Origin: Sphaerolaimus hirsutus
Lineage: Eukaryota; Nematoda; Chromadorea; Monhysterida; Sphaerolaimidae
Assembly: GCA_964036195.1 (NCBI GenBank)
Contig: OZ038454.1
Span: 20,074,315-20,138,314, forward strand
DNA length: 64,000 nucleotides
Direction: 5' to 3'
Shown here piece after piece: positions 48,538 to 58,780 of the stretch (positions are counted from its first letter, which is position 1; each line of letters begins with the position of its first letter). Both the position numbers and the translations under genes were made by a program. Under the pieces are notes generated by a model. It did not search any database. It was not told where the DNA came from and saw only the letters and a list, made by a program, of their open reading frames with translations.

Positions 48538-48913
48538 TCAACACATGGGCGATACATCGCGGCGGCAGCCCACTATGCAACCTTGGGCATCCCGTTTGTA
48601 GGCGCAACGGGGACATTCCACCTCCACCGGGGGGCAGGACGAACGCGAATCAAATTTGGTTTCCGGGTCGGAGAGACTTTGGCGGCCCTGTGTTTTTGAC
48701 TTTGTAGGTTTTGTATTTCCTTGAAATAGCCCCCTGGGGGATGGTTTTTCAGAGTGTAATTTTGGTGAGGGTTTTTTGAGGGTTATTATTTCCCCAGAGA
48801 CTTTCGAGACTGATAATAAAGATGGGCTTTTACATGCTCACCATGCTTTTCGCGAAAACTTGCACTTGACACGATGCCAGCAACACCAAGAAAAGCACGG
48901 TTTTGCCAATCAT
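48538..48913 (-). CDS. Short secreted six-cysteine peptide, copy A
   Basis: Two exons on the minus strand: 48913-48842 (24 codons) and 48687-48538 (49 codons plus TGA), joined by a 154-bp GT-AG intron in phase 0; 73 aa. Exon 1 is a typical signal peptide (MIGKTVLFLVLLASC, then QVQVFAKSM). Exon 2 encodes the mature part, with Cys spacing C-x6-C-x2-C-x8-C-x3-C-x7-C. The core CPRCAYKRDAQGC resembles antistasin-type domains (C-x2-C-x-Y-x3-D-x2-G-C), which often inhibit serine proteases or act as signals. That assignment is tentative. A paralogue with the same exon structure lies at 56673. AATAAA follows at 48296-48291. Confidence 0.75.
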
Positions 48914-50041
48914 CCTTTTTAGATATGTTTTCGAAAATAACAGAATTTTTTTGCAAACATGCAGAATGGATGCTAGATATTTAGAATGATTTTACCGGAT
49001 TAGGTAGTTAGCTTCATGCTATGTGAATTTTAGAAACGGCGCTGTAAACTAAACACGCCAGTTCGATGCCCGGGGAAGTGTAAAGTAAAGTATCAAATAT
49101 CATGTGTAATGTCATACAAATTTGTAAATTGTCATTAGGGTTCAAACGGGATTGACTTTTCGGGATCGGGATCGGGATTCACTTTTTGAGATTTCGGGAT
49201 TGGGATCGGGATTGGAGTTTCGGGATCGGGATTGGTTTTTTGAGATTTCGGGATTGGGATCGGGATTGGCCGGGATCGGGATTGGGTTCTAGGGATAGAG
49301 ATTGTGGCCATTTTTCTGGCATTCACAGTTGTTCATAAAGGTCTCAAAACACTGTTGGATGCCAGAAAAGTGGCATAAAATTGACACTGGGGGTTTGCAT
49401 CCACTTTTTTTGCATGCAAAACGTCATTATTTCACTTTTTATAATTTCCACTAATTTTTCCGGGATCGGGATCCCGGACTTGGGAGTTTTTCGGGATCGG
49501 GATCGGGATTTGAAAATTTTCGGGATCAGGATTGGTATTTTTGGATATCGGGATCGGGATCGGGCTCGGGACTGGAACTCATGCACCCATCTCGTTGAGT
49601 TTAAATATCGTCACTACTTGAATAAGACCCCATCCAAATAACATCATCCTTTTAACTCCCCCTGTTGGCCAGGTGAGAAAAAAAATAACCCCCCTCTTGA
49701 ATAACTCCTCCCTCTGGATAAATATTTGTAATGTGTATCCACAATGTGCATTTGAATGATTTGGATGTCGATGAACATTAATTTTAGCATGAATACGTTG
49801 TTTTTGTTGTTGTTGAACTGTTAAATAACTGGATTACTGAATGTTGACGGAGTGCATTCATACAATGAATAAAGTGCAAGATCTGAGGCAAAAATACCCC
49901 CCCCCTTGGATAACATCACCTTGAATAATTCCCCCCTCATACCCTTCTGACGAAATAATAACTGCCCTAGAGTCTTATTCGAGTATATACGGTGTATAGT
50001 CAAAAAATTCACATTTCCACAATCGGCAACCCACTTTTCAG
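48914..50041. other. Junction region between duplication units A and B
   Basis: 48914-49135 matches unit B at 57355-57570 (upstream of the peptide gene, ending in a GGCAGTCCC-type fragment). 49136-49577 is a GGGATCGG element. 49590-49992 is a CCGTAT-type repeat resembling 43977-44190, in front of the AACS exon 13 copy. The unit A/unit B breakpoint therefore lies between about 49140 and 49990. Confidence 0.6.
49136..49577. mobile_element. GGGATCGG-rich hAT-like element, right end missing
   Basis: It starts TAGGGTTCAAACGGGATTGA and carries the family core, but stops at GGGATCGGGCTCGGGACTGG without the GTTTGAACCCTA end. Its left boundary follows AAATTTGTAAATTGTCAT. In unit B the same sequence runs on without the element (about 57562-57580), so the insertion is specific to unit A. 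Confidence 0.8.
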
Positions 50042-51194
50042 TGGAATCCCTGCCGGACATCGCCGACAGCGTGTGCGTGTCTCAGCGACGCCAGACCGAC
50101 TTGTCCTCCTCCGGTGCTTAGGGTGTCAAAAAAAATTTTTTACGGAAAACGGAAAGGTAAAAATTTTTCACTTTACGGAAAACGGAAAACGGAAAAGTAA
50201 AAAAAATTTCTGCTGGAAAACGGAAAACAGAAAGGTAAAAAAATTTCACTCAGCGGAAAACGGAAAATGGAAAGGTAAAAAAAATTGTCGGCCAGAAAAT
50301 GGAAAACGGAAAAATGAAATGCCGGAAAACGGAAAACGGAAAGTGAAATTTTCACGGAAACAGAAAAAATCAAGTGAAATTTGCACGGTAATAGACAAAT
50401 TTGCAGAAGGAAAACCTGCATGCAGGTTTGCCTGCTTGGCTTTGATTGTGGTATTATAGCTGTACATTCTGCAACTATGGATCATGCCAGTAACTTCACT
50501 TGCAGTTTAAGCTTAACTGAACCAACAAAAAATCATCAAAAGGTAGCAAAAATACACTACAACAACAATAAGAATTGAGCAAAAGTGAACTTTGATGTAA
50601 CTGAACAGTAAAAAGTATACTCAGCTGACTGCAAAGTATGTGTCCACAATTACTTTGTATTTTTTTACAGATTTGGATACAGATAAAAATTATGAATGAC
50701 AAAAGAACCTGGTAGTTAAAAACACCATAGTGGAAAAAAATAAATACAGATTGGAAAAACAATGGAAAAATGCCAGAAAACTGAAAATCGAGCCAGAAAA
50801 TGGAAAAATGGCCTGGAAAAATGGAAACGGAAAGGTAAAAATTTTTCAGCTGGAAAACGGAAAAATGGGCCAGAAAAACGGAAACGGAAAGGTATAAAAT
50901 TTTCAGCTGCCGGAAAACGGAAAACGGAAAGGTAAAAATTTTTCGTCTGCCGGAAAACGGAAAGGTAAAAAAATTTCGGCTGCCGGAAAATGGAAAACGG
51001 AAAGGTAAAAAATTTTCCTGCAGAAAGGCGGAAACGGAAAACGGAAACGGAAATTTGACACCCTAGTGGTGCTGTTCGTGGAAAGGCGGGGCGACGCGAA
51101 ATCGCTCGATGAAAAGAGCATAAAGGCGGCTATAAGGAGCAAATTGAGTGCCAAACATGTGCCGCAGCTGGTGCTGGAAGTGCCCGACATACCG
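50042..51194 (+). pseudogene. Second copy of AACS exon 13, interrupted by a transposon
   Basis: 50042-50118 and 51066-51194 match AACS exon 13 (44233-44435), with splice acceptor TTTTCAG and donor GTTTGT preserved. A 947-bp TAGGGTGTC element separates the two halves, and a few codons around the insertion are altered or lost. Several amino-acid changes follow the insertion (KRRDEA to ERRGDA). No copy of exons 1-12 precedes it. I read this as a decayed fragment made by tandem duplication. Confidence 0.85.
50119..51065. mobile_element. TAGGGTGTC hAT-like element inside the AACS exon 13 copy
   Basis: The ends TAGGGTGTCAAAAAAAATTT and GGAAATTTGACACCCTA are inverted. Flanks CCGGTGCT and GTGGTGCT match at 6 of 8 positions. 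Low-complexity GGAAAACGGAAAGGTAAAAA arrays surround a unique core at about 50400-50740. Longer than the 32596 copy because of that core. Confidence 0.85.
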
Positions 51195-51317
51195 GTTTGT
51201 AATGGGATTGAGGTTGCACGCTGATTGGTAAAGGGTCGTTTTCAAGGTTTTTTGTGCCGACAAAATTTTTTCCATAATCCATAAGACAAGAAAGTTCCAT
51301 AATCCCGGTATATAGTG

Positions 51318-53417
51318 CACAGTTGCGAAAGCGTATTTACGCTTAGCCGAAATACCCGGGTAAATGGGTATTTATACTTACGCTTACGCTTTCGTAAAAT
51401 ACCCTTACGCTTTATTACGCTTTCCTGGCCAAATTACCCGGATACTAAAAGCGTAAAAAAGCTTTTCACATGGCCCAGTTTTACGCTTTTGAAAAATTGT
51501 AAAACTACAAAAAATGAAGGAAAAAATACAAAAAATAGGGACTGTGTGTGTGTAGCAATACACTGGAAATAGCGGCACATGTACAGGCTGTCCGTGAAAA
51601 TAGGGAAAAATTTGTAACCCGTGTACCACGCAGATGCTGTTTTTGACGGGGTACAAAAAATGACTAACACCTAAGTTGCACTATGCAACGTGTTAGCAGA
51701 ATTACCCCACACGATGCAGTGCGTGTTAGTGTAAACATACTAACACGCAGCAAATGGTCAATTTTCGAGTGACCTCTAAATTCGGGGTAATCCCACACGC
51801 TCAAAAAAACCTATCCATTTCACAGTGTGGGTCAGTAATGTAAAAAAATTATAGATCATTTTTATTTGCATATGTGGATTCATGTGCAAAGTAAATTATT
51901 TGATTAATAATTTAAATGTGAAAGCACATAATCTCCACATATTTTGATTTTCTGTATATAATTAATTTAATTAGTTAATTTTTCGAGGGGAATCGAGGGG
52001 GGAATTTTCTCTTAAATATGTGACCCATCCATATAAATTAAAATTTCAACCCATTTGTCACCCATATAAATTAAAATTTCAACTTGCAAATGCATTTTTG
52101 AATTTTTTTGTAAATGTTTATTCATCATATAAGTGAATGAAAACAACGAAAACTCAATGCACATCCAGTGTGAGTCACCCATTATTTTTTGCTAACCACT
52201 ATGCAATGTGATGAACAGATGCAGTAACACGTTGCACAGCGTTATTGCAGTGGTACACATATTTGTTTTACACGCAATTGTGCGTACAGCGTGTTGGTAA
52301 TATTACGCCAACACGAGCAATTTTTGTCTGCGTGGTAGTACAAAAGTTGTTCACCCGCATTGGTTAACACGCTTGTTTACCACGGGGTGGACTTTCACGG
52401 ACAGCCTGCACATGTATAAATTGTGTCGCAATATGAATGTCTGGTCAATATTGAGTCGTCGAGAAATATCGGTGTGTTAGATTAGTAATTTTGGGACCGA
52501 AAATGGATTCGGACGACGATGTTGTTGCCGTCAACAGCACGAAATCCGAGACTACCAAGTGGATGTCCGAAAAATGTGACCGAGCGCTTGATTTGAAAAG
52601 AATTAACTGAACAAAAATGGAGAGAGTCGGTGATGCATTGATCTAAATGTGAAAGCATTGGTATTTTCCGATGCTCGATAACAAGAGCACTCTAAAACAA
52701 ATTTTTTACGCTTACGCTTTTTATACGCTTTCCTAGGTATTTTAAAAAGGGCCAGGCCTCCTACGCACAAACGCCCGGCACGCACAAAATTGAGCCCGCC
52801 ACGCACAAATGTCCGGTACGCACAAATCTGATGCTCTGTGCGTACCGTGAATACACGTGAATACACGTGAATTACACGTGAATGCACCCAACATGCACTC
52901 AAACACTCGGTGAGATTGGTGGCAATGTATTACTCGGCGGATATGATACTCTGCCCTTGCACTCATTTATGTCTCACGTTGGAAGCGTGCCAACGATGAT
53001 AAAGCATGCGATTTTTGTATAAAAGATGAGAGAAATCATTGTGTGAATGAGTATCGTTAGAGTAAATGAGTATCGTTAGAGAAATGACTTTTTTCAACTT
53101 TTCAACTTTGAAAATCGCATGGGTAAAACATCGTTGGCACGCTTCCAGCAGGAACCACGCGTGCAGGGTGTAAAGTGACTGGAGTATACAAATACATAAC
53201 GACTGGCACGGACACAGCAACAGTTTTGTGCATACGGGGCGTTTGTGCGTACCGGACTTTCATTTTGTGCGTGCCAGGCGTTTGTGCGCGCCGGGCGTTT
53301 GTGCGTACAGGTGCGGAGCCTTTTAAAAATACCTTACGCTTACAGTATCCATACTCAAAATTTGTAAGTTTATTTACGCTTACGCTTTCCAAAAATACCG
53401 GTATTTTAACAACTCTG
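51318..53417. mobile_element. CAGAGTTG hAT-like element with two inner insertions
   Basis: The ends CACAGTTGCGAAAGCGTATT and CGGTATTTTAACAACTCTG are inverted, and target duplication ATATAGTG is perfect (51310-51317 and 53418-53425). Both arms carry TTACGCTTACGCTTT. Element 51584-52408 is inserted in it. A CGCACAAACGCCCGGC-armed foldback (about 52745-53328) with a TA-flanked MITE (52929-53188) inside it occupies the right part. The 9351-9814 element has similar ends. Confidence 0.82.
51584..52408. mobile_element. CAGGCTGTCC hAT-like element, nested
   Basis: The ends CAGGCTGTCCGTGAAAAT and ACTTTCACGGACAGCCTG are inverted, and the 8-bp duplication CACATGTA is perfect (51576-51583 and 52409-52416). 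The interior shows inverted GTGTTAGCAGAATTACCCCA/GTGTTGGTAATATTACGCCA arms. No transposase frame. Single copy in the window. Confidence 0.88.
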
Positions 53418-53634
53418 ATATAGTGTCATATCTGCAAGAAAATGCATTGAAGTATTTATACTCGCTACTTGAGTGCACACAACTTCAGTTTTAGGTTCGG
53501 TTTCAAAACGAGTTTTCGTTATTTGGTATTCGGAATTTTATTCCGGACTTATGGAACCTTTTTCACTCCTTTTTTATCGGCACAGAAATCAGTGTAGGTA
53601 AACGTCGCTTAACGAATTTGGTACTGTGCCGGCT

Positions 53635-54555
53635 GAGTGTGCTACATTGCACATACAAGCACATATCACAGTATGTCTCCCTGCACATGCCGCAGTGCTC
53701 ATATCACAGTTTGTCTCCCTGCACATGCCCGTGGGCACAGATCACATGTCGCTGTGCTCATTGCACATACACGCGGTGCGGTGTTGTCGAAATGCGTGTG
53801 CGCGCGTGAAGTATACTTGGCGGACAACACACATAGTATGAAAACCTACCAGTATTTAATGTATAAAATCTCGTGATAAATTTTGTAATTGATTATTCCA
53901 TAGTAAAAACGAAATATTATGATAAAAATGTATAATTTTTGGTTCATTATTCAGATGCGTTATGGTAGGTTTTCATACTAAGTGTGATGTCCGCCAAGTA
54001 TACATGTATTTATCTATTATGGTCTGTTATCAGTCCCTGAAACATCAACATTCATAGTGTCTGCGTTGAATAGTGCATGCATTTTAAATCCAGTTGTTAA
54101 CAAGTTTTTGTTCAAATTGTAATTGCATGAGTCACATTTTTTGTAAGTTGATGGAAAAACCTCCATATTAATGTAAGCTATGTTAAGTCCATCCTACTCC
54201 AGATAAGTGAGGACAACAACAAAAATTTTATTGTAGCAGTTTAATAGTATATGTGACACATAAACAAATGTACAGCACATTGACAAATATACAGCCAAAC
54301 AAATATACACCTATTAACAAATATCAAAAAATGAAATCAATAGAGTTTTTGTATAATGTATAGAGATAAATACATGTACTTCACGCGCGCACACGCATTT
54401 CGACAACACCGCCCCGCGTGTATGTGCAATGAGCACAGCGACATGTGATCTGTGCCCTCGGGCATGTGCAGGGAGACAAACTGTGATATGAGCACTGCGG
54501 CATGTGCAGGGAGACATACTGTGATATGTGCTTGTATGTTAAATGTGATCCACCC
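53635..54555. mobile_element. Element with ~200-bp inverted arms and TA-MITE insertion
   Basis: The arms (53635-53811 and 54375-54555) are near-perfect complements. They contain GTGCTCATATCACAGTTTGT and CACACGCATTTCGACAACAC. The direct repeat GTGCCGGCT flanks both ends (53626-53634 and 54556-54564), an 8- or 9-bp duplication. A TACTCGGCGGAC-family MITE (53812-54002) has inserted at the inner edge of the left arm. Confidence 0.8.
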
Positions 54556-54790
54556 GTGCCGGCTTGGTGATTTGTGTTGGTTTGGTTACTCGCTTCAACT
54601 GTCACAGATTGTTTGATGTTACAAAGTACGTTTTAAACGAAACTGAGTTTACGAGTTTCAAGATCATGATGAGGATCTGGTGGCAGTCCCGCACGCTGTT
54701 AAGTGTAAAGTAAAGTTGCATGTCAAATAAAATGTCGTGCAAATTTGTCATTGTCATGTTTGAACGCTAGTCCTTAGAAACACTTCGTAG

Positions 54791-54971
54791 TATACTCGGC
54801 TGTGCGTAGAATCCTCCCATAATTTCATGAATAAAATTTCGTGATAAATTTCGTAAAGTAATTATTCCATTGTAAAACGAAATACTCTGATGAAAAACTG
54901 TGTAGCTTTGCTTCATTATTCAGACGGGTTATGGTAGGTTTCCGTAATAAGTGTCATGTCCGTCGAGTATA
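54791..54971. mobile_element. TA-flanked MITE (TACTCGGCGGAC family)
   Basis: It starts TATACTCGGCTGTGCG and ends ATGTCCGTCGAGTATA, with the family hairpin inside. It ends 52 bp before the copy of AACS exon 14; unit A has no such element at this place. Confidence 0.7.
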
Positions 54972-55023
54972 GCTCTATATGTTTACGTGCGCTTGACGTT
55001 TCCATGACCAAAATATATTCCAG

Positions 55024-55161
55024 TACACGGCGAATGGCAAAAAAGTCGAGTTGGCTGTGCGTGACGTCATCGAAGGTCGCCAGCCAGCGAACGAGAACGC
55101 TCTTAGAAATCCCGAAGCACTGGACCTGTTCAAAAACTTTCCAGAGTTGGAGCAGTGGTGA
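55024..55161 (+). pseudogene. Second copy of AACS exon 14 (frame intact)
   Basis: 138 bp with acceptor ATATATTCCAG and a TGA, collinear with 44858-44995. It differs at three positions, all third-codon and synonymous (AAG/AAA, GAA/GAG, GCG/GCT), so it encodes the same 45 residues including NGKKVELAV. No intact upstream exons belong to it. It is either a recent fragment or, less likely, an alternative last exon of AACS. Confidence 0.8.
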
Positions 55162-56672
55162 GAAATCATATTTTTACAGTGGATGCGTGTTTGCATGATT
55201 TAACAGTGGCTTTTGTATATCCGATCATAATATTTTTTACTGTTAATTGCCAAATTTTATCTACAGATGCGCTTTTCTTAGCAACCAAATGTCTGACGAA
55301 AAACCAATTCCCCAGGGGAATTATTGCATCAAATACGGTATTTACAATGATCAATGCTGCTCAAAACGTACCTGATCAAAAAACATTCGCGCCTGTAGGT
55401 GGACTGTTTTCTTTTATTGAAACTAGCTGATTTTTGCCTGTTTCTCTCTGTCCATCGCTTCTAGCTTTTTATGCCGATTTTTTGTAGCTTTTCGGGTTTA
55501 ACGTATTTGAAAACCAGTTTTCTGGACTAAGACATGGTGATGCATAGTGAATATGTTTTCTAAAATCCCGTGTTGATAAGATGCCATTGATATTCTGCAG
55601 GCTTTTTCCCATCTACTCTACTTGCATATGAAGGGTGTGCTTCTAAAAGTACCGATCTACAAATTTTTCAAATTTGAGTTAGGACCATTTTTGGGGTCCC
55701 CATAAAAATGCGCTTCAAAAATATATATAATCTGTGGGGGTGCGAAATTCAATTTTGAGTTATGGGGGGTCGAAAAAAGCAAAAAAATCGCAAAATACAG
55801 TTTTTGAAATTTTAAAAGTACCGATCTACAAGCTTTTTCAGCTTTTGTGTCTTTAAAAGTACCAATCTACACACTTTTTTCAAAATTGTTCTTTCATATA
55901 TACCGATCTGCACATTATTTTCTGTGCTTCTAAAAGTACCGATGTCAGATCGGTGTCCGGTTGCGCAAAAACTCATTTTGTGCTTTTTTATTATGGGTAA
56001 AAGTACCGATCTACAGCTTTCTGATTGTGTGCTTGAAAAAATACCGATCTACACGCTATTACCAATTTGTTCCTTTAAAATGTACTGTACTACAAAAATA
56101 CAATTCCCTAAATTTTATATAGCTAGTGTTATGGTTATAATCAATGATTATACCCATGCATGTGGATACCCAACAATATGGCCGAAATACCCTTACCCAA
56201 AATTCCCATACCCAATACCCATGTATGGGTATTACATGCTCCAAACTTTCAATCGCGATTATCTCAAAATCGATTTTTTGTAGATCGGTACTTTTAGAAG
56301 CACACCCTTCATATGCTATAGTAAGTTTTGGGGTTGTGTTCCGCCCCGGTTGCATTTTGGTGTAATTTTCTCCTAAAATGTGATACGACAGAGTTTATCT
56401 TTTTCAGATTCATGTGCCAGTTTTTCAGTATATTTATCTGGACATTCCTTTTTGTGATAAAATCGGAGGAAAAATAAAAATTAATGGAATTTTATTCTGG
56501 AGTGTTATGTGCGTTCATCAATTATGTGCGAAACGGGCGTTTGTGCGAAACTGGTTTCATACATGTGCGAAATGGGCGTATGTGCGAAACCGTACACCCT
56601 CCAAAATTACAAGTGTCTGCACTTTAAGACTAAGTAACCAACGAGCGTCATCGGCAACAAAATCAATCGATC
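55162..56672. other. Unit B of the tandem duplication, non-coding part
   Basis: 55162-55624 and 56316-56510 match 44996-45410 and 46244-46530 of unit A. 55543-55551 is the empty target of the unit A element at 45411. 55631-56309 is a foldback element absent from unit A. 56510-56600 carries GTGCGAAACGGGCGT/TGTGCGAAATGGGCGT repeats of unknown origin. Confidence 0.65.
55631..56309. mobile_element. GTACCGATCTACA-repeat foldback element
   Basis: Terminal arms AAGGGTGTGCTTCTAAAAGT and its exact complement bound 679 bp, flanked by CATATG on both sides. Unit A at about 46325 has a single CATTATG, so this is an insertion in unit B. Inside, AAAAGTACCGATCTACA-like units occur about eight times in one direction and once at the right end inverted. 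No reading frame of note. Confidence 0.82.
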
Positions 56673-57354
56673 TCACTCACACATCGGCGGCCTGCCCCAG
56701 CAGCCCACTTTGCAACCTTGGGCATCCTGTCTGACGCCGCAAGGGCCGCATGGCATCTCCATCGGGGGGCAGGACGAACGCGAATCAAATTTGGTTTCCG
56801 GGTCGGAGAGACTTTGGCGGCCCTGTGTTTTTGACTTTGTAGGTTTTGTATTTCCTTGAAATACCCCCAGGGGGATAGTTTTTCAGAGTGCAATTTTGGT
56901 GAGGGTTTTTCGAGGGTTATTATTTCCCCAGACTTTCGAGAATGATCATAATGAAGATGGGCTTTTACACACCCAAAACTGGTAATAAAACAGGATACAT
57001 TTAGACATATCGAAATGATGGCTACACAAACTAGTCTGTGTAGCTGCAATGCACATTCGCAGCAATAAAATCATGTTCGTATATTTTAATTTACATTTCG
57101 TATTTCGTATGTGACGGGGGTGTCGTACCTTAATCTAAACGGGGGTATTTCGAGGGGGTGGGGTATTTTTTTCCTCAGCTCGAAAAGACCTGGGAGTATT
57201 TCGAGGAAGGGGGCAATTCCTCGGGGGTATTTCGAGTAAATATTCTTAGGTATTCTGAAAATTGGTTGTCTTGGCTCACCATGCCTCTCGCGAAAACTTG
57301 CACTTGACACGATGCCAGCAACACTAAGAAAAGCACGGTTTTGCCAATCATCAT
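56673..57354 (-). CDS. Short secreted six-cysteine peptide, copy B
   Basis: Two exons on the minus strand: 57354-57280 (25 codons, starting with two Met) and 56822-56673 (49 codons plus TGA); 74 aa. The signal peptide is almost identical to copy A (GKTVLFLVLLASC), then QVQVFARGM. The first 20 mature residues match copy A (GRQSLSDPETKFDS). The Cys-rich half has diverged strongly (CPPMEMPCGPCGVRQDAQGC against CPPVEVECPRCAYKRDAQGC), while all six Cys and DAQGC are kept; the last Cys is shifted by one. The intron is longer than in copy A because of an insertion with CCCCACCCCCTCGAAATACC-type repeats. AATAAA lies at 56496-56491. Confidence 0.75.
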
Positions 57355-58780
57355 TTTTAGATCTGTTTTCGAAAATTACAGAATTTTCTTTGCAAACATG
57401 CAGAAAGGATGCTAGATAGAATGATTTTACCGGATTAGGTAGTTAGCTTCATGCTTTGTGAATTTTAGAAACGGCGTTGTAAACTAAACACGATCAGGTG
57501 CGCCAGTCCGATGCCCGGGGAAGTGTAAAGTGTCAAATATCCTGTGAAATGTCATACAAATTTGTAAATTGTCATGCAGTGTCCAAATTTCAGTAACAAT
57601 ATTATTATTTACATTTCAAATTGATTCTGATATTTTTATATTTCTCGTTTCATTCAAAATAATACCGTTGGAATGAAAAATGTGTGAAAAATTTGGTGGA
57701 AAAAATAGAACGGCAGCTAAAAAAAGTTGACGAAAAATAGAACGGCGCTCTCCTGTCAGAACAAATACGGTATCAGTATACCTGAATAGCCGGTCCAATG
57801 TATACTAATTGAACTTCCAATTGTGTGCCGCCGTGCATTCTCAAAAATCGGTATGCTTTAATTGTTGCTGTCGTTTGGACGATCTGCCTAAATTATTTAT
57901 GTACCTAATCATTATACAATAGGTATTTTATTTATAAGGACACGAATTCAAAATATACTTGACTTTTTTAACTTATATGCTTATAGATAAAATAAGTATA
58001 ATGTAGGTTTGATTTATCGAATGGAAATTTCCGCTAGAAATACAATAATCACGTCGCCAAAAAGTACCCTTGAATAATCCCTCCGATCACAAATATCCCT
58101 GACCGGTGATGTAAAGGCGCTACGGTGCTGGGGCCTGGCAATAGAACAAACGCAAAAAGCGCAATGGCGTTTGGCGCCACTCTGGCGTGGTGCTTGGCGC
58201 CATGACATGACCATGAAAATCGCCATACCTAGTGCTTTTTGCGTTGTTTTTTTACCTTGCGCCTAGAGCAAAACACCTGGCGCTGGCGCTTTTACACTAC
58301 GACCCTCGACGTAAGTGCGTAAAAAGTGCGATTAAGGCAACACGGTACGTAAATACAAGTGCGTAAGAACAAATACGTACATAAAACGTAAATATTATGA
58401 TCTATCGACTAGAAAATTAATTGTGGAGTGAGGCGAAATGTCGTAGAACAAAAAAAACGAGTATACGAAAAAAAAATTCAAGGCATCGCCGCCCAACGAT
58501 TGTGCACGCAATACAATTTTTTCGAATGTTTCCAGTAAAATCACATGAAATGCGTATAAATATGTACACAAATAGCTAATATACTCGGCGGACCGCAGAA
58601 GTACCTGCAGAATCCTGCCATAATTTAATGAATAAAATCTTGTGATAAATTTCGCAATTAATTATCCATAGTAAAAAAGAAATATTATGATGAAAAATCG
58701 CATTATTTTCGGCTGATTATTCGGCTGAGTTATGGTAGATTTCCACACTTAGTGTGATGTCCGCCGAGTATACACCAATA
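57355..58780. other. Intergenic gap between peptide gene B and the OATP gene
   Basis: 57355-57600 matches the upstream side of peptide gene A and probably holds its promoter. 57497-57600 has a GGCAGTCCC-type fragment. 57600-58110 shows nothing recognisable. 58120-58300 is a GGCGCCA/TTGGCGC cluster, and 58580-58772 is a TA-flanked MITE. The two genes point the same way (minus strand). Confidence 0.5.
58580..58772. mobile_element. TA-flanked MITE at the 3' end of the OATP gene
   Basis: It starts TATACTCGGCGGACCGC and ends GATGTCCGCCGAGTATA. It ends 8 bp from the OATP stop codon (58783-58781), so the start of the OATP 3' UTR must be this element. On the minus strand it offers ATTAAA (about 58629-58624) as a possible polyadenylation signal. 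Confidence 0.75.

Larger units (their letters stand above)
51195..55023. other. Expanded intron-like region between the duplicated AACS exons 13 and 14
   Basis: In unit A the intron is 422 bp; here it is 3.8 kb. The growth is explained by the nested hAT-like element 51318-53417, the 53635-54555 inverted-repeat element and the TA-flanked MITE at 54791. 54005-54360 (core of the 53635 element) and 54610-54790 show no gene; the latter has a GGCAGTCCC fragment at 54678. Confidence 0.7.

Noticed and set aside
53618-54605. Cys-rich frames repeated on plus and minus strands, resembling duplicated Cys-rich peptides
   Set aside because: They lie exactly in the two inverted arms of one transposon. Several frames are open at once, and the Cys come from TGT/TGC-rich repeat units.
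56663-57049. 128-codon minus-strand frame overlapping peptide gene B
   Set aside because: It reads the peptide exon in the wrong frame and continues through its intron; the two-exon model has a signal peptide and conserved Cys.
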